Positions 25,691-37,779 of a stretch of 64,000 nt of DNA are shown in pieces. Both the position numbers and the translations under genes were made by a program. How positions within the stretch are numbered: the first letter of the stretch is position 1; the number at the start of each line of letters is the position of its first letter. Source of the DNA: Jacaranda mimosifolia (taxonomy: Eukaryota; Streptophyta; Magnoliopsida; Lamiales; Bignoniaceae); assembly GCA_018894105.1 (NCBI GenBank), contig CM032128.1:12381001-12445000 (forward strand), in the 5' to 3' direction. The notes beneath the pieces were generated by a model. That model was given only the letters and a program-made list of their open reading frames with translations, ran no database searches and was not told the DNA's origin.

Positions 25691-25880
25691 GTCCACAAAG
25701 TTCTTCCTGGAAGCAGATTCAATAGTTTACTGTTAAATAGGTACAAAGAAGGCAATGACTATGTTGGTTGGCATGCTAATGATGAGAAATTCTATGGACC
25801 AACTCCCCAAATTGCTTCAGTTTCATTTGGATGTGAATGTGATTATATCTTGAAGAAAAAATCAAATAAAAGTGTTCAAG
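25691..25880 (+). pseudogene. ALKBH2: Orphan exon of an ALKBH2-type DNA dioxygenase
   Basis: A 190 bp exon lies between an acceptor (actatag, then gtccac) and a donor (caag, then gtatct). It is open in one frame and reads like AlkB homologue 2, with SRFNSLLLNRY, GNDYVGWH and IASVSFGCE. ALKBH2 enzymes repair alkylated bases using Fe(II) and 2-oxoglutarate, and the HxD motif binds the iron. Here the motif reads WHANDE, so the Asp two residues after His is Asn. No other exons of the gene are visible nearby. It is best read as a captured or residual fragment, with intron sequence on both sides, next to the Helitron and in the opposite orientation. Confidence 0.75.
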
Positions 25881-25924
25881 GTATCTGCATATTCCAAATT
25901 ATTAATATCTGCATGCAGTCACCG

Positions 25925-26160
25925 CGTGCACAACTACTTTCTAAATGTTATGTAACATCTATACTATATATAAATATATTTTTCCTTCAATATAATAAAA
26001 GAAAAAAAAATTAAAACACGTAGTGAAGTAAATATACCAATTAAATATGAATAAAATTTATACTAAACAAATTGTAAATGATATATTAGCAGAGAGTATT
26101 GAGATTTCTATTGAGAATTTATATGCAAATAAATTGACAGATATTTGTGAGAACTAATAT
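25925..26160 (+). repeat. Diverged repeat, right of the Helitron block
   Basis: Aligns in patches with 6090-6167 joined to 18503-18690. Shared blocks include actttct.aatgtta, ttcaa.ataataaa and atttatactaaacaaattgt. Confidence 0.6.
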
Positions 26161-26388
26161 ATATATATATGCAAATAAAAGCCTTTTTATATAAAAAAAA
26201 AAAAGCGAAAATCATACCAATTCTCAATGGTTATGCAATTATATAATAAAATTATATTCATTTCAAAAAAAAGAATTTACTTCTCTAAGAAATATTATTT
26301 TAATCAATAAATCAATAGTTTTAGTGTTACATAAGTCGATAGTAATCAAATTTTCGTTGGTAATAAAAGGGTTAACAAAAATAATCTA

Positions 26389-27111
26389 TCTATATTATTA
26401 TAAAAGGAAGGCTTTTTACACTCATAAATGAAAGTTATTCCAATATTTTTATCACTTTTTCAACTTTTATCCTTTAAAAGGCATTTAAATAACAAAACGA
26501 TTTGGTGTAATAATCAAATATTGTTAAGGGTAGACATAACAATAATTTCAAATTGGATAGTTCTCATACCAATTTTTGAATATCCAAAATTTCCCTCAAG
26601 ATTGTAATATTAGCATCCAACAAAATTATGGTTATATTTGTAATTGAATTGAAAAGCTGGACAAATCACATTTGATTTTTTCAACATTGAGGACAGATTC
26701 TTCACTTCTTCATGTGAATGACAATTCAATAATAAATTCTTTAAAATATAGATATTCCATTATTCAAGTTTTGTTTTTATTTAGTAGGTTGAAGGATTTA
26801 AATAATATTAATTTATGAGTTTAAAACAATTTCTCAGTTTAAATAATTGTCATTTATTTATTTTCTAATTTTAAATAACTCTCATTTATTTATCATTAAA
26901 ATTACTATGTGGTCTATATTGCTTTTATTTGAATTCTTTACCATAAATTTCATAACATTTTGTTAGATTGAAAATCAATGTTGTATGTAATTATTAGTAC
27001 GATTTGTATTATTGTATATTCAATTTTTTTATTTGTAAATTTAAATTTTATTATTATTACAATTGTTAAAATATATTTAAGCATGCGAGGACGGCATGCC
27101 TGAACTGCTAG
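26389..27111 (+). mobile_element. Non-autonomous Helitron, 723 bp
   Basis: The 5' end is TCTATATTATTATAAAAGG preceded by A. The 3' end is a GCATGC-gaggacg-GCATGC hairpin (27081-27099), then ctgaactg and CTAG followed by T. This is the canonical Helitron layout with insertion between A and T. It has no coding capacity. An alternative TC start lies 4 bp upstream. Confidence 0.8.
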
Positions 27112-27634
27112 TTAATTTACAAAAACCAACGTCATAATAAAAATAAAATCTTCAACTACATCCCAACTAAACCAATAAAAATAATTCACAATTTATATAT
27201 TAGATATTTACAAGTGCCATGCGAATTGACATAAACCAATAGAATCAAATTCAATTCTTTAAGATGTCTATTTAATTTTGGTCCACATCCTTTAGTGTAT
27301 GAGTGTATATATTGATACTTTTTTAATGACTAATTAAGATGATAATTTTAAGTATGATAGGTTAATATACTAAATTATATAATCTAATACACTAAGCACT
27401 AATAAGCTAAAGCTTACTGACTAATAATTTTAGGTTATTCTAGACATTAGTTTTACTCCAAATCCATAACACCAAAACACCCTTAGGATTTAGTAAAATA
27501 TTTAGCTAATCCATCACGAATACCAATGAAATTTCTACCACTATAAAGCTGAAAATTGTTTTCATCTTTCTGGTCTTGAAACCAAGAAGAAATTAAACTA
27601 AAAGTGCTTACACTTTTATAATTTTGATACTAAG
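27112..27634. other. Intergenic, nothing recognised
   Basis: AT-rich sequence between the small Helitron and the SINE/Copia insertion. No gene or terminus seen. Confidence 0.5.
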
Positions 27635-27664
27635 AAGAAAGTGGTATCAGTCTCCCCTATTATG
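27635..27664 (+). mobile_element. SINE, 5' fragment (split by Copia)
   Basis: AGTGGTATCAGTCTCCCC resembles the A-box side of tRNA-derived plant SINEs. Its continuation lies after the Copia element at 37179, and the last five bases (TTATG) are the Copia target duplication. Confidence 0.45.
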
Positions 27665-29810
27665 TGTTGAAATAGTGCCCAGCAAGCCAATAAGATTAGC
27701 ATATAAACTATTTCACTTGTGATACAATCTTGATTGAATGATACTATTCTTATATGGCCATCTTCATCTTATACTCATACTACTTCATTGGTATATGATT
27801 GAAGCCCTTAGATCACATAAGACTATGGGACTTGGTCAGTTCACTTGGTGGTGAACATGGAATAAGTCTTATACGATCGTGATCTTAAACATCCCAAGTC
27901 ATAGAATCTTAAGAGATGGGGCATCTAAGATTTGGATATGCCCCAAGATTTGGATAGACTTACACTAACAATGCATAAATCCAAGGGTTGGATGTTGTTC
28001 CATTCCATGAGCAAACCATATGTGATATGGGTGCATGTTAGTGGGTGCTTGTTAGAGAATAAGGTACCGCAGACCAACCGGAGATCCTACTAGATAGCCG
28101 TAGTGGCAAGTCGGTAGTGGCTAGTTCTCCAGCTTACGCTAGTGCATATAATTAGTCCTTTGACCCGAGGATCCATTGTAATCTTGTGTTTAGGTCCTCA
28201 TGCTTTGACTCCTCCCTGGCCACTTAGCAGGTGTTCCGGTGGTGATTGGGCATGAGCTACTTGGATATGGAGGTTTATGAGATCCAAGATGGTATCCGAC
28301 TCCTCGTGTTTGTGAAGGGCAAGTACATTTCCTCTATGTTCTATGATGATCGATTCCAAGGAGTCCTTGGCCAAGGCAGTGTGACAAGTTGAAAAAGGAG
28401 TTTTCCAAAGATGAGGCCACAAAAGGAATCAAACATTAAGAATAGATGCATAGCATTGAGGCTAGGGAGCCGACAAATATCTTGCCCTAGGCCTCTTTCG
28501 TGGAGATAGGAGATGGAGGGACCGTATTTGCATGGTACGCGTAAAGTTAGAATGGTTCACCATAAGCATTCATTCGACCAATTGTTGGGCTCCATGGGCT
28601 TGATGTTGGACATCGACCATGGAGATTTGGTACTCTTCAACTAATAGAGATTAATTGATATGAGCTGGTTAGTTTAAAAGGAGTTTTAAACTAACGTGAA
28701 TATATGACATTCTAAAGTCACAATTGTTGTGAGCCCATGTCCAATGAGCGGTAGAACCTAATGGGTCACACACAAAAGCCTATTGGAAATCCTAAATAAT
28801 GAGGAGGAATTTTCTAAGTGTTAGAAAAATTCCAAGAGGACCGAAAATGTGAGGAAGAAATCTTGATGCAATTTTAAGTTATTCGGTTTCATCAATTTAA
28901 TTGTTAAATTGATCCAATTAAATTAATTGTTAATTTAATTTGGTACCACATGATTATTAATTGGTCAAGTCAAACTTAAAGAGTTAAGTTTGGTGACTTA
29001 AATGTTAATTTAATATTTAATTAAATTAAAGCGTTTAATTTAATTAAATGGAAGAATGAGTTTTGGAGGGAAAATTTCAATTAAGCTTGCAAGTTGGCAT
29101 GCTTAGTTGGCAACCCCCCTTGAGGAAGGTGTGATGCCACCTTGGCATCACACCATCCTCCCTCTGTATATAGATATAGAGGGGGCCAACCAACAAGAAG
29201 AATAGATCACACCTTTTGCATCTAATTGTTAAATCAAAAATTCCCTCAAAAAGTGATTCTCTCATGAGTTGAGGTTTCACTCTCTTCTACCTCCCCTCAT
29301 TTTTCGGCCTTCAAACTAGCTCTCTTCCTTCTTGATTTTTCCAGCTAAATTGAGAAGGAAAATATTGTCGAAAGGTGTGTGGACTTTGACATTAGAGGCA
29401 AGACGAATTTCGGATTGCTTGCTTTGGTGATCCCCTATTTCAGCAGAAACTTTGAGGTCACTGTTTGAGGTCTTGCCGAAGGATTTTGATGGTGACTTTT
29501 ATATCTTGATGCTCCTATTTGAGTCATATTTCATTTGGTCTAGACTTGGTTGAATTCCAAGGTGTGTTTCTAGATCAAAAGTTGATCACACCTAGCTGCG
29601 CCAGTAGCAATTTCCTCTCGGGAAAGGAAGCTCTTCTTCTACCTTTGGTTGGATTTTGCTCAAGAGGTAACAATCTAACCTTAATACATTATATATGAAT
29701 GATTTAGATCCTTGCTGTGGTATAAGATAAGTTAGATTTCAGTTTTTAAATATTTTAAATAACAGTTTTTAAATATTTTAAATAGGATCCTTAGCCTTAC
29801 GCCTCTTACA
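27665..29810 (+). repeat. 5' LTR of the Copia element
   Basis: Starts TGTTGAAATAGTGCCCAGCA and ends CCTCTTACA. Full length, 2146 bp. Related to the antisense solo LTR at 7355-9523. Confidence 0.9.
29165..29180 (+). promoter_or_regulatory. TATA box candidate in the Copia 5' LTR
   Basis: tgtatatagatataga within the part of the LTR that the 3' LTR has lost. The position and the match to the related solo LTR suggest the core promoter. Confidence 0.4.
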
Positions 29811-29828
29811 AGTGGTATGAGAGCCTAA
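29811..29828 (+). other. Primer-binding site of the Copia element
   Basis: AGTGGTATGAGAGCC directly after the 5' LTR. This is the tRNA-Met primer site with one change from TGGTATCAGAGC. Confidence 0.75.
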
Positions 29829-31286
29829 TTTCATGCTATATTGGGATTTTCTTTTGATTGATTCATGTGATGGATTGATCTGGATCTTCAGACACTTGAT
29901 TAAGTCATGGGTTGGAGTGTTTGGAAGATGATGTTTGTGGCTCCTTTTGATGATGAATAGATATTATGCTAATATGTGTTTTTAATTGTTAAATTCATAT
30001 GTTAGTATACTTTGATTCATGTTTAGCTAATGTTAAATTTTGATTTAGCATTGGATGATGTTATATGTTGATATAGCATGTTATATTTGGCCTTAAATTC
30101 TTTTTGGTCATTTTTGGATCCAATTGGATTGAATTTAATTGGAGATTTTTTTGGAAGAACGTGATTCTCACTTGAAGCATTTTTTGAGTTCTTATTTTTC
30201 AGATTTAAAAAGGTTTTGAATCTGAAATTTGGTTCTTAATTGTGTGGAAATGATGTTTAGAAGTTGTTCTAAAGTTTGTTGCACAAACGTTTGAGCCAAA
30301 AATGGAACAAAAACGCCAAGACCACTTGACCGAGTGGTGCCGCACATGGCCGGGTGCCCGTTGTGCGCACCTGCTGCCTGCCGCTCGGTTGTGGTCATGG
30401 CATGTTTTGGTTTGAATTTTTTTTTGACTCCTTTTTGTGATCAAAAGTGTATTTTTCACACACAATAAGTGCACAAGTGTTGTGCAAGTTCTCAAAACTA
30501 CGTTTGAGATTTTTAATGCTTCTTAAATCTTGTTAAAGTTAATCTCTAATTGTTGCAAAAATAGGATGCATAAATGTTATGTTGTTTTTGCTTGAACAAT
30601 TAATTGTTTATATGATAAGCATTTAATTGTTGGAATTGAATGTCGATTCTTGATTTATTTATTGGTCATTTAATTGTTGAATGAATGATAAATGAATGGG
30701 GATGATCATGAGCCTTTATATTGATTTTATTTATTTCGAAGTTGTTGAAATGAGTTGTATTAAATTGGGGCTTGCATGCTTATTAAATTCTATCTTGTAA
30801 TTGTTATGAGGGTAGAATTACTAGGAGTGAGGATTTCTTTCTCATGTAATTGTTACAAGGAGCAAAGAAGATCTTTGGAGGCATGGAGACTTATAAAGAC
30901 CCATGAATGTATGGGATGCACTCATGTAATAGCTAAATTTAATCAACCCACTTAAAATCAACTAAGTGATGCGCTTATGGCTCTAAGTGCATCACTTGGT
31001 TAGGCTCATGGTCATCTCACCCTAGGAGCATGCCAGACGCATTTACTTATTTATGCTTTTCATATCCTATTGATGCATGCGTTGCATGGATTATGATATA
31101 CAAAACCTAAATAAGAAGATAACATTGGTGAGATCTTAATAAGCAAGTTGAAAATCCCTCCACTTAGTATGTCTAAGTGTTTTTCAAATATTAAATCAAT
31201 ATGAATATAAATTGAAAAGAGTTTTAATTAATCCATGCCTTCGACCAATAGTATATTCCATGTTGATGCTACTGAATTTGTGTGAT

Positions 31287-31584
31287 GGCACTTGGTCACG
31301 GGGGTCACACTTAGGAGGAAAGCTATGAGAATATACTTAGCATATGATGCACCTTTGATTTGAGGCTTCCCACACATTGGCACTCGGTCAGGGGGGATGT
31401 TGTGGAACAGTCTTGAATCAAAGTTTAATTGGCAGGTTTGACTTAACACTTAGTAATGTAGATATCTCATGAGTCGTGGGTCTACATGGAAAGTGAGGCA
31501 AAACATATCAAGAGTTGCATGTGATGCAATTAGCAAATGTTGCTTACCCTTAGATTGCTTGTGGATGGCACTCGGTCATGGGGG
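31287..31584 (+). repeat. Three copies of an 18 bp motif in the Copia leader
   Basis: Variants of ggcactcggtcatggggg occur at 31287-31304, 31379-31396 and 31567-31584, before gag. A partly complementary ccgagtggtgcc lies at about 30330. The function is unknown. The position fits an untranslated leader or packaging region. Confidence 0.6.
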
Positions 31585-31792
31585 TCTACTTGCAAGTCTT
31601 TGGAGTCTTGACTATTATTAGAAAATATGATTTCCCAAATTCTTCTAAGGAGGTGAAGGATTTGATAAAATAGTGGGAGGAAAACATGCTTGAAAGGCTA
31701 TAAACATGTTTTTGCAATATCAAAATTCAATCACATGCTTATTTTCTCTTTTATCACTTTTTTGTAGATTTGCGAAACCTTCAAAACTCAAA

Positions 31793-32650
31793 ATGGTTAA
31801 AAATCCACTCACAACAATTTTGGAAACCAATAAGCTAACCGGGCCCAATTTTCGCAATTGGTTGAGAACCCTAAAATTATGCTTGACTATGAGAAAAGGA
31901 CTTATGTACTTGATCATTGTCCGCTGGAAACCATTAGCCATGATGCCACCGGTGAGGCTCGTGAATTGTTCACAAGGTTTGTGGAGGATGATCTACAAAC
32001 AAGGTGCCTCATGATGGCTACTATGTCTAATGAGTTGCAGAAGACTCACGAGCATATGAAACATGCAGATGAGATCTATGCACACCTGCAGGAGTTGTAC
32101 AGTGTCTAGACTAGACAAGAAAGGTTCGCTTTGTCTAGGGAGCTCTTTAGAAGTAGAATGACTGAGGGCATGAGTGTCCACAATCATGGGCTAAAAATGA
32201 TTGAACTCATTGAAAAATTAGGACAACTAGACTTGACCATGGACAATGACCTATATATGGATTTGATCCTACAATCATTGCCAAGTATGTTCAACTAATT
32301 CATTATAAACTTTAATGTGTCCTAAAAAGAAGTAACGATTAATGAATTAGTGAACATGTTTGTTACCGCCGAGGTGACCATGAAAAAGGACAAGCCCCTT
32401 ATGCTCGCATCCTCCTCCAAGTCCAAAAGCCGAAAAGGCCCAAAGAAGTGGGGTAAGAAGAAGAAAGGTTCTTCTTCAAAGTGGAAGCAACCCTTGAAAG
32501 GTTCAGGGGGAGTCAAGAAGATTAAAGAGGCTAAAACCAATGCTATATGTTTCCATTGTGGAGAAAAAAAGGGCATTGGAGAAGAAATTGCAAAACTTAT
32601 CTTGCTACTCTTGCGAAGGGTATGTACTTCATTGAAGTGCACTTGATGAC
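31793..32650 (+). pseudogene. Copia gag relic
   Basis: The start ATG at 31793 opens a typical Copia gag (LTTILETNKLTGPNF, then NWLRTLKL). The frame shifts near 31860, a stop occurs at about 32107, and the remainder continues in other frames. A Lys-rich stretch (about 32390-32530) precedes the zinc knuckle. The knuckle starts CFHCGE, then an extra base in a poly-A run moves the conserved GHWRRNCK part to another frame. The product cannot form a complete capsid protein. Confidence 0.8.
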
Positions 32651-32981
32651 TAGTTTTTCCTCATGGGTATTTGATACCGATGTGGTTCTCACCTTTGTAA
32701 TTCGTTATAAGGGATGGAAAGAAGAAAGATTCTCAATGAAGGGATATGATCCTCCCCTTAGGAAATGGAGCAAGAGTTGATGCTACATTCCAAGGCGTTA
32801 TCAAGTTAGACTTGGGAGATTCTAAAATTGTACTTGATCCTTGTTACTATGTAACTAATCTTATGAAGAATATAATTTCAATTCTCATTTTGGATAATGA
32901 ATGATATGATTTTTCTATATCTAATAGGAAATTGAAGGTAAAGATGGTTCTTTAATTGCTCAAGATACATTAAACAACGGA

Positions 32982-35631
32982 TTGTACATATTAGATTCTC
33001 AAAATTCATTGATGTACATTCAATCAAGTAAAAGGAAGCTAGATATCCAAGATGATGCCATTTTATGGCATGTAAGACTTGGGCATATCTCTAAGAATAG
33101 GATGAACAAGATAGAAGCCCTCAAAACACTAAATGTTAGTGGAATTGAGGAACTTCCAACTTGTGAGTCTTGTTTAAAGGGAAAAATGTCCAAGGCTCCT
33201 TTATAGGATAATCGGAGCGAAGAACAAATCCTTTGGATTTGATCCATACGGATGTGTGTGGTCCATAAAGAGTTAGTGCATGAGGAGGCTATTTTTACTT
33301 TATCAGCTTCATTGATGATCACACTCGATTTGGACATGTGTATCTAGTGAAGTACAAGTCTGAAGCCTTTAAAAAGTTCAAAGAGTATAGTTGTGAAGTA
33401 AAAAAAAAAAAGGACTTAGTCTTAAAACTTTTCGATCGGATCGAGGAGGAGAATACTTAAGTACCGAATTCTTAGATTATCTAAAAAAGAATGGGATTCT
33501 CTCTTAATGGACTCTACCCGGCACACCCCAGCTCAATGGAGTAGCTGAGAGGAGAAACCGTACGTTGTTGGACATGGTACATTCCATGATGAGCTTCTTT
33601 GATGTGCTTATATCTGTTTAGGGATATGCTTTGCAAACAGCAGCGAGGCTATTAAATATAGTACTCTCAAAGGTCATGCCAAAAATGCTACATGAGATGT
33701 GGTATGTCAAAGCACACTCTTACCAATATTTAAACGTTTAGGGGTCTCCCGCATACGTCAAAAGGTTAGTGGGAGACAAGTTGGATAGTCGATCCTCCTT
33801 GTGCAAGTTTGTGGGATACTCTAGAGAGTCTATGGGTTATTACTTTTACGATCTGTTGGAGCAAAAAATTATTTATCTCAAGGAACACCACCTTTTTGGA
33901 AAAGAAGTTTCTATTATATGGAAAAGGCATTGTTGTTGAACTTGATGAAGTTCAAGATGATCAAATCTCACAAGCGGTGGAAATAAGTAGCGAGCCTTAC
34001 ACACATCCTCTATGTAGGTCGGACCGAATCAAGAAGCAACCCAAAAGGTTTGGATTTCTTCGTGAGATGGGCCAATTAGATATAGATCCGAAGACCTATG
34101 AGGAAGCTATGTTGGACATAGACTCAGGATATTGGTATGTACTCCAATAAAGTATGCACTTTAGTAGATACATTGAAGGGAATCGTTCCCGTTGGTTGCA
34201 AGTGGATCTATAAGCGAAAGCTATGAGTCGATGGAGAGGTAGTGACCTTTAAGGCGCGACTAGTGACAAAAGGTTATACCAAAGACCTGGTATTAATTTT
34301 AAGGAAACCTTTTCACCAATTGCCATGCCTAAGTCCATACGGATCCTACTTCCCATAGCTATATATTATAACTATGAGGTATGGCAAATGGATGTGAAAA
34401 CTACTTTCCTCAATTGCAACATTGAAGAAGAAATTTATATGGAGCAACCACAAGGTTTTGCATCAAAGGGGAGTCAGCAAAAGGTTTGCTAACTCCAAAG
34501 GTCCATTTATAGACTTAAGCAAGCGTCCCGATCTTGGTACATACATTTTGATAGTACAGTCAAATTGTTTAGCTTTATCAAAAATGTTTATGAACCATGT
34601 GTGTACAAGAAGGCAAAGTGGAAATTATGTACAGTTTATTGTGCTTTATGTCGATGACATCCTTCTCATTGGGAATGAGGTGGGAATGTTAGAGCAGGCT
34701 AAAGCATGGTTATCTACCCAATTCTCCATGAAGATTTAAGAGAAGCATCCTACGTATCAGGAATACATATCTATAGAGATAGATTGAAGAGGATATTGGA
34801 GCTATCCCAATCATAGTACATTGACAAAATATTAAAATGATTTAGTATGGAAGAATCCAAGAAGGGATTCCTTCCCATAAGACATGGTATTCATTTATCT
34901 AAGTCTATGGCCCCCCAGACTAAGGCAAAAAGAGAAAAGATATCCTGGATACCTTAGCATCCGCCATAGGGAGCATAATATATGTAATTTACTGTACAAA
35001 ATTAGATATAGCGCACGCTTTGAGTGTCATGAGCCGTTTTTAATCCAACCCCAGTGAATGTCACTGGATGGCCGTTAAGACAATTCTTAAGTACTTGAGA
35101 AGAACTAAGGAGTTATTTTTTGTATACGGCAATGGAGAATTGAAAATCGAGGGGTTTTCGGATTAAAGTTTCCAATCCGATGTAGACAACCTAAAATCCA
35201 CCTTTGGATTCATGTTTTACCTTAATAGCGGTGTAGTGAGTTGGAAGAGTTCCAAACAAGACACCACGGCCGATTCAACTACTGAGGCAGAATATATTGC
35301 GGCTTCAGAAGCTGTAAAGGAAGGTGTTTGGATCAAAAACTTCGTCCAAGAGTTAGATGTAGTGCCTAACATATCTGAGCCTGTGGTTGTCTTTTGCCAC
35401 AACAACGGTGCGGTTGCACAAGCTAAGGAGCCAAGATCTCATCAGCGATCCAAACACATTTTGAGGCGATACCATTTGATTTGGGAGATCACAGGTAGAG
35501 GTGACATTCGAGTGGAAAGAGTTGCCCCAAAAGAGAATATAGTAGATCCACTGACTAAACCCTTATCGCAAAAGGTCTTTGAAGGACATGTTATGAAGAT
35601 GGGTCTTAAAACTGTAGGGCATTGGCTTTAG
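32982..35631 (+). pseudogene. Copia pol relic (integrase, RT, RNase H)
   Basis: Pieces in order: GAG-pre-integrase (33070-33205, LWHVRLGHISKNRM and CESCLKGKMSK); integrase start (about 33237, DLIHTDVCGP, interrupted by a stop); integrase core and tail with stops to about 33790; RT pieces from about 34180, with the catalytic YVDDILL at about 34647; RNase H and C-terminus in an open segment 35212-35631 (DSTTEAEYIA near the start, GHWL before the stop). Frameshifts and stops occur in every domain except the last. The end lies just before the purine tract. Confidence 0.85.
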
Positions 35632-35632
35632 G

Positions 35633-35645
35633 GCAAGTGGGAGAT
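35633..35645 (+). other. Polypurine tract of the Copia element
   Basis: ggcaagtgggaga directly before the 3' LTR start TGTTGG at 35646. Confidence 0.7.
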
Positions 35646-37178
35646 TGTTGGAAGAGTGCCCAACAAACCAATAAGATTGGCATGTAAACTATTTCACTTG
35701 TTACAATCTTGATTGAATGATATTATTCTTTTATGGCCATCTTCATCTTATGCTCATACTACTTCACTGGCATATGGTTGAAGCCCATAGATCAAATAAG
35801 ACTACGGGACTTGGTTAGTTCACTTGGTGGTGATCATGGAATAAGTCTTACACGGTCGTGATCTTAAACATCCCCAGTCATAGAATGTTAAGAGAGATAG
35901 CATCTAAGATTTGGATAGACTTACACTAATAATACATAAATCCAATGGTTGGATGTTGCTTCGTTCCATTAGCAAACTATATGTGATATGGGTGCATATT
36001 AGTGGGTGCTTGATAGAGAACAAGGCACTGCAGACCCGCCCGATGATCCATAGCCGTAGTGGCAAGTTGGTAGTAGCTAGTTCTCCAGCTTACACTAGTG
36101 TATATAATTAGTCCTTTGACTTGAGGATCCATTGTAACCTTGTGTTTAGGTCTTTATACTTTGACTCCTCCTTGGCCACTTAGCGAGCATTTCGGTGGTG
36201 ATTAGGCATGAGCTACTTGGCCATGGAGGTTTATGAGATCCAAGATGGGATTCGACTCCTCGTCTTTGTGAAGGGCGAGTACATGTCCTATGGGTTCGAT
36301 GATGATCGATTCCAAGGAGTCCTTGGCCAAGACAGTGTGATAATTTGAAAAAGAAGTTTTTCAAAGATGAGGTCACAAAAGGAATTGAACAATAAGAATA
36401 TATGCATAGCATTGAGGCTATTAGGGAACTGACAAATATCTTGCCCTTGGCTTCTTTCATGGATAGGAGAAGGAAGGACCTTATTTGCATAGCACGAGTA
36501 AAGCTAGAATGGTTCACCATAAGCATTCATTCGGCCAGTTGTTGGACTCCATGGGCTTGCGGTTGGATATTGAACATAGAGATTGGGTACTGTTCAATTA
36601 ATAGAGATTAATTGATATGAGTTGGTTAGTTTAAAAGGAGTTTTAAACTAACGTGAATATATGATATTCTAAAGTCAAAATTATTCTGAGCCCATGTCCA
36701 ATGAGTGGTAGAATCTAATGGATCACACACAAAAGCCTATTGGAAATCCTAAATAATGAGGAGGAATTTTCTAAGTGTTATAAAAATTCCAAGAGGACCT
36801 TCAAATTGATTGTTTTGGTGATTCCCTGTTTCAGTAGAAATTTTGAGGTCTCTGTTTGAGATCGTTATGAAGAATTTTTGTGGTGAGTTTTATATCTAGA
36901 TGCTCCTCTTTAAGTTAGCTTTCATTTGGTTTAGATATGGTTGAATTCTGAAGTGGTTTACTAGATTAAAAGTTGATCACGCCTAGCAGCGCTAGTAGCA
37001 ATTTCCTCTCAAGAAAGGAAGCTCTTCTTCTACCTTTGGTTGGATTTTGCTCAAGAGGTAACAATCTAACCTTAATCCACTATATATGCATGATTTAGAT
37101 CTTTGTGGCAGTGTAAGACAAGTTAGATTTCAGTTTTTAAATATTTTAAATTGGATCCTTAGCTTTACACCTCTTACA
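35646..37178 (+). repeat. 3' LTR of the Copia element, internally deleted
   Basis: Aligns with the 5' LTR except for the stretch corresponding to 28843-29408, including the TATA region. In the 3' LTR the sequence jumps from ccaagaggacc to a ttggtgatt block near 36800. Confidence 0.88.
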
Positions 37179-37270
37179 TTATGTGGGAGGTCTCGAGTTC
37201 GAACGTGAATGAGTTCCTTTGTGCACCTTATGTGTGCATCTGGTTGTGGAATTTGTACTTCCATTTATTT
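37179..37270 (+). mobile_element. SINE, 3' fragment (split by Copia)
   Basis: TGTGGGAGGTCTCGAGTTCG, followed by AACG, contains a pol III B-box-like GTTCGAA. It is typical of tRNA-derived plant SINEs and continues the A-box-like piece before the Copia element. The 3' end is uncertain. Confidence 0.45.
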
Positions 37271-37358
37271 GATTTGATACTTGAATTCTATTGATTTGTT
37301 GTAACTTGTATGGATGATCTTCTTGATTTGATACTTAAATTCTATTGACTTGTTGTAA
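37271..37358 (+). repeat. Two 34 bp direct repeats
   Basis: gatttgatacttgaattcta and the bases that follow occur at 37271-37304 and again at 37325-37358 with two changes. Confidence 0.75.
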
Positions 37359-37370
37359 GGATAATCTTTA

Positions 37371-37779
37371 TCATTTGTAATGTTCTCTAAAAGAGGAAAA
37401 AGAAAGAAAGAAAGTAACTTAGAATGTTAGAAGAGTATATGATTTTGAAATTTCCAAACTTATTGTTCTAGTTTTGAAAAACTTTCATCTGGAAAAATGC
37501 CACATTCCGGGAAGTCACACCAATGTTCAATCAAACTATCATGTTGTTCACATGATTTTTTACCGAACCGCACACCCTCGAGCGTCGAGAAAAGAAAGAT
37601 TAAGAAGAAGGATAAAAAATAACCGACAAAATAACAAAATACTAATAAAACAATAACTAAGAGTAGTAACACATAATTGAGCGAAAACTATCAATCATTC
37701 TGAAGTTCAATTTCTCACATACCGTATAGTATAAATAAGATTTCCTTATCGCTCCATTGCTCGAGCACTCAGTTCGGCA
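37371..37779. other. Intergenic, nothing recognised
   Basis: Short frames on both strands near 37460-37670 have no domain I can identify. Confidence 0.45.

Larger units (their letters stand above)
27665..37178 (+). mobile_element. Copia LTR retrotransposon
   Basis: The element is flanked by a perfect TTATG duplication (27660-27664 and 37179-37183). It has a 5' LTR of 2146 bp, a tRNA-Met-type primer site, a broken gag-pol in the Copia order (gag, zinc knuckle, GAG-pre-integrase, integrase, RT, RNase H), a purine tract and a 3' LTR of 1533 bp. The interior is full of stops and frameshifts, so it cannot move by itself. The 3' LTR lacks about 566 bp that are present in the 5' LTR. Confidence 0.92.

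Noticed and set aside
37460..37672. Hydrophobic minus-strand frame
   Set aside because: Low-complexity translation of A-rich sequence, with no homologue I know.
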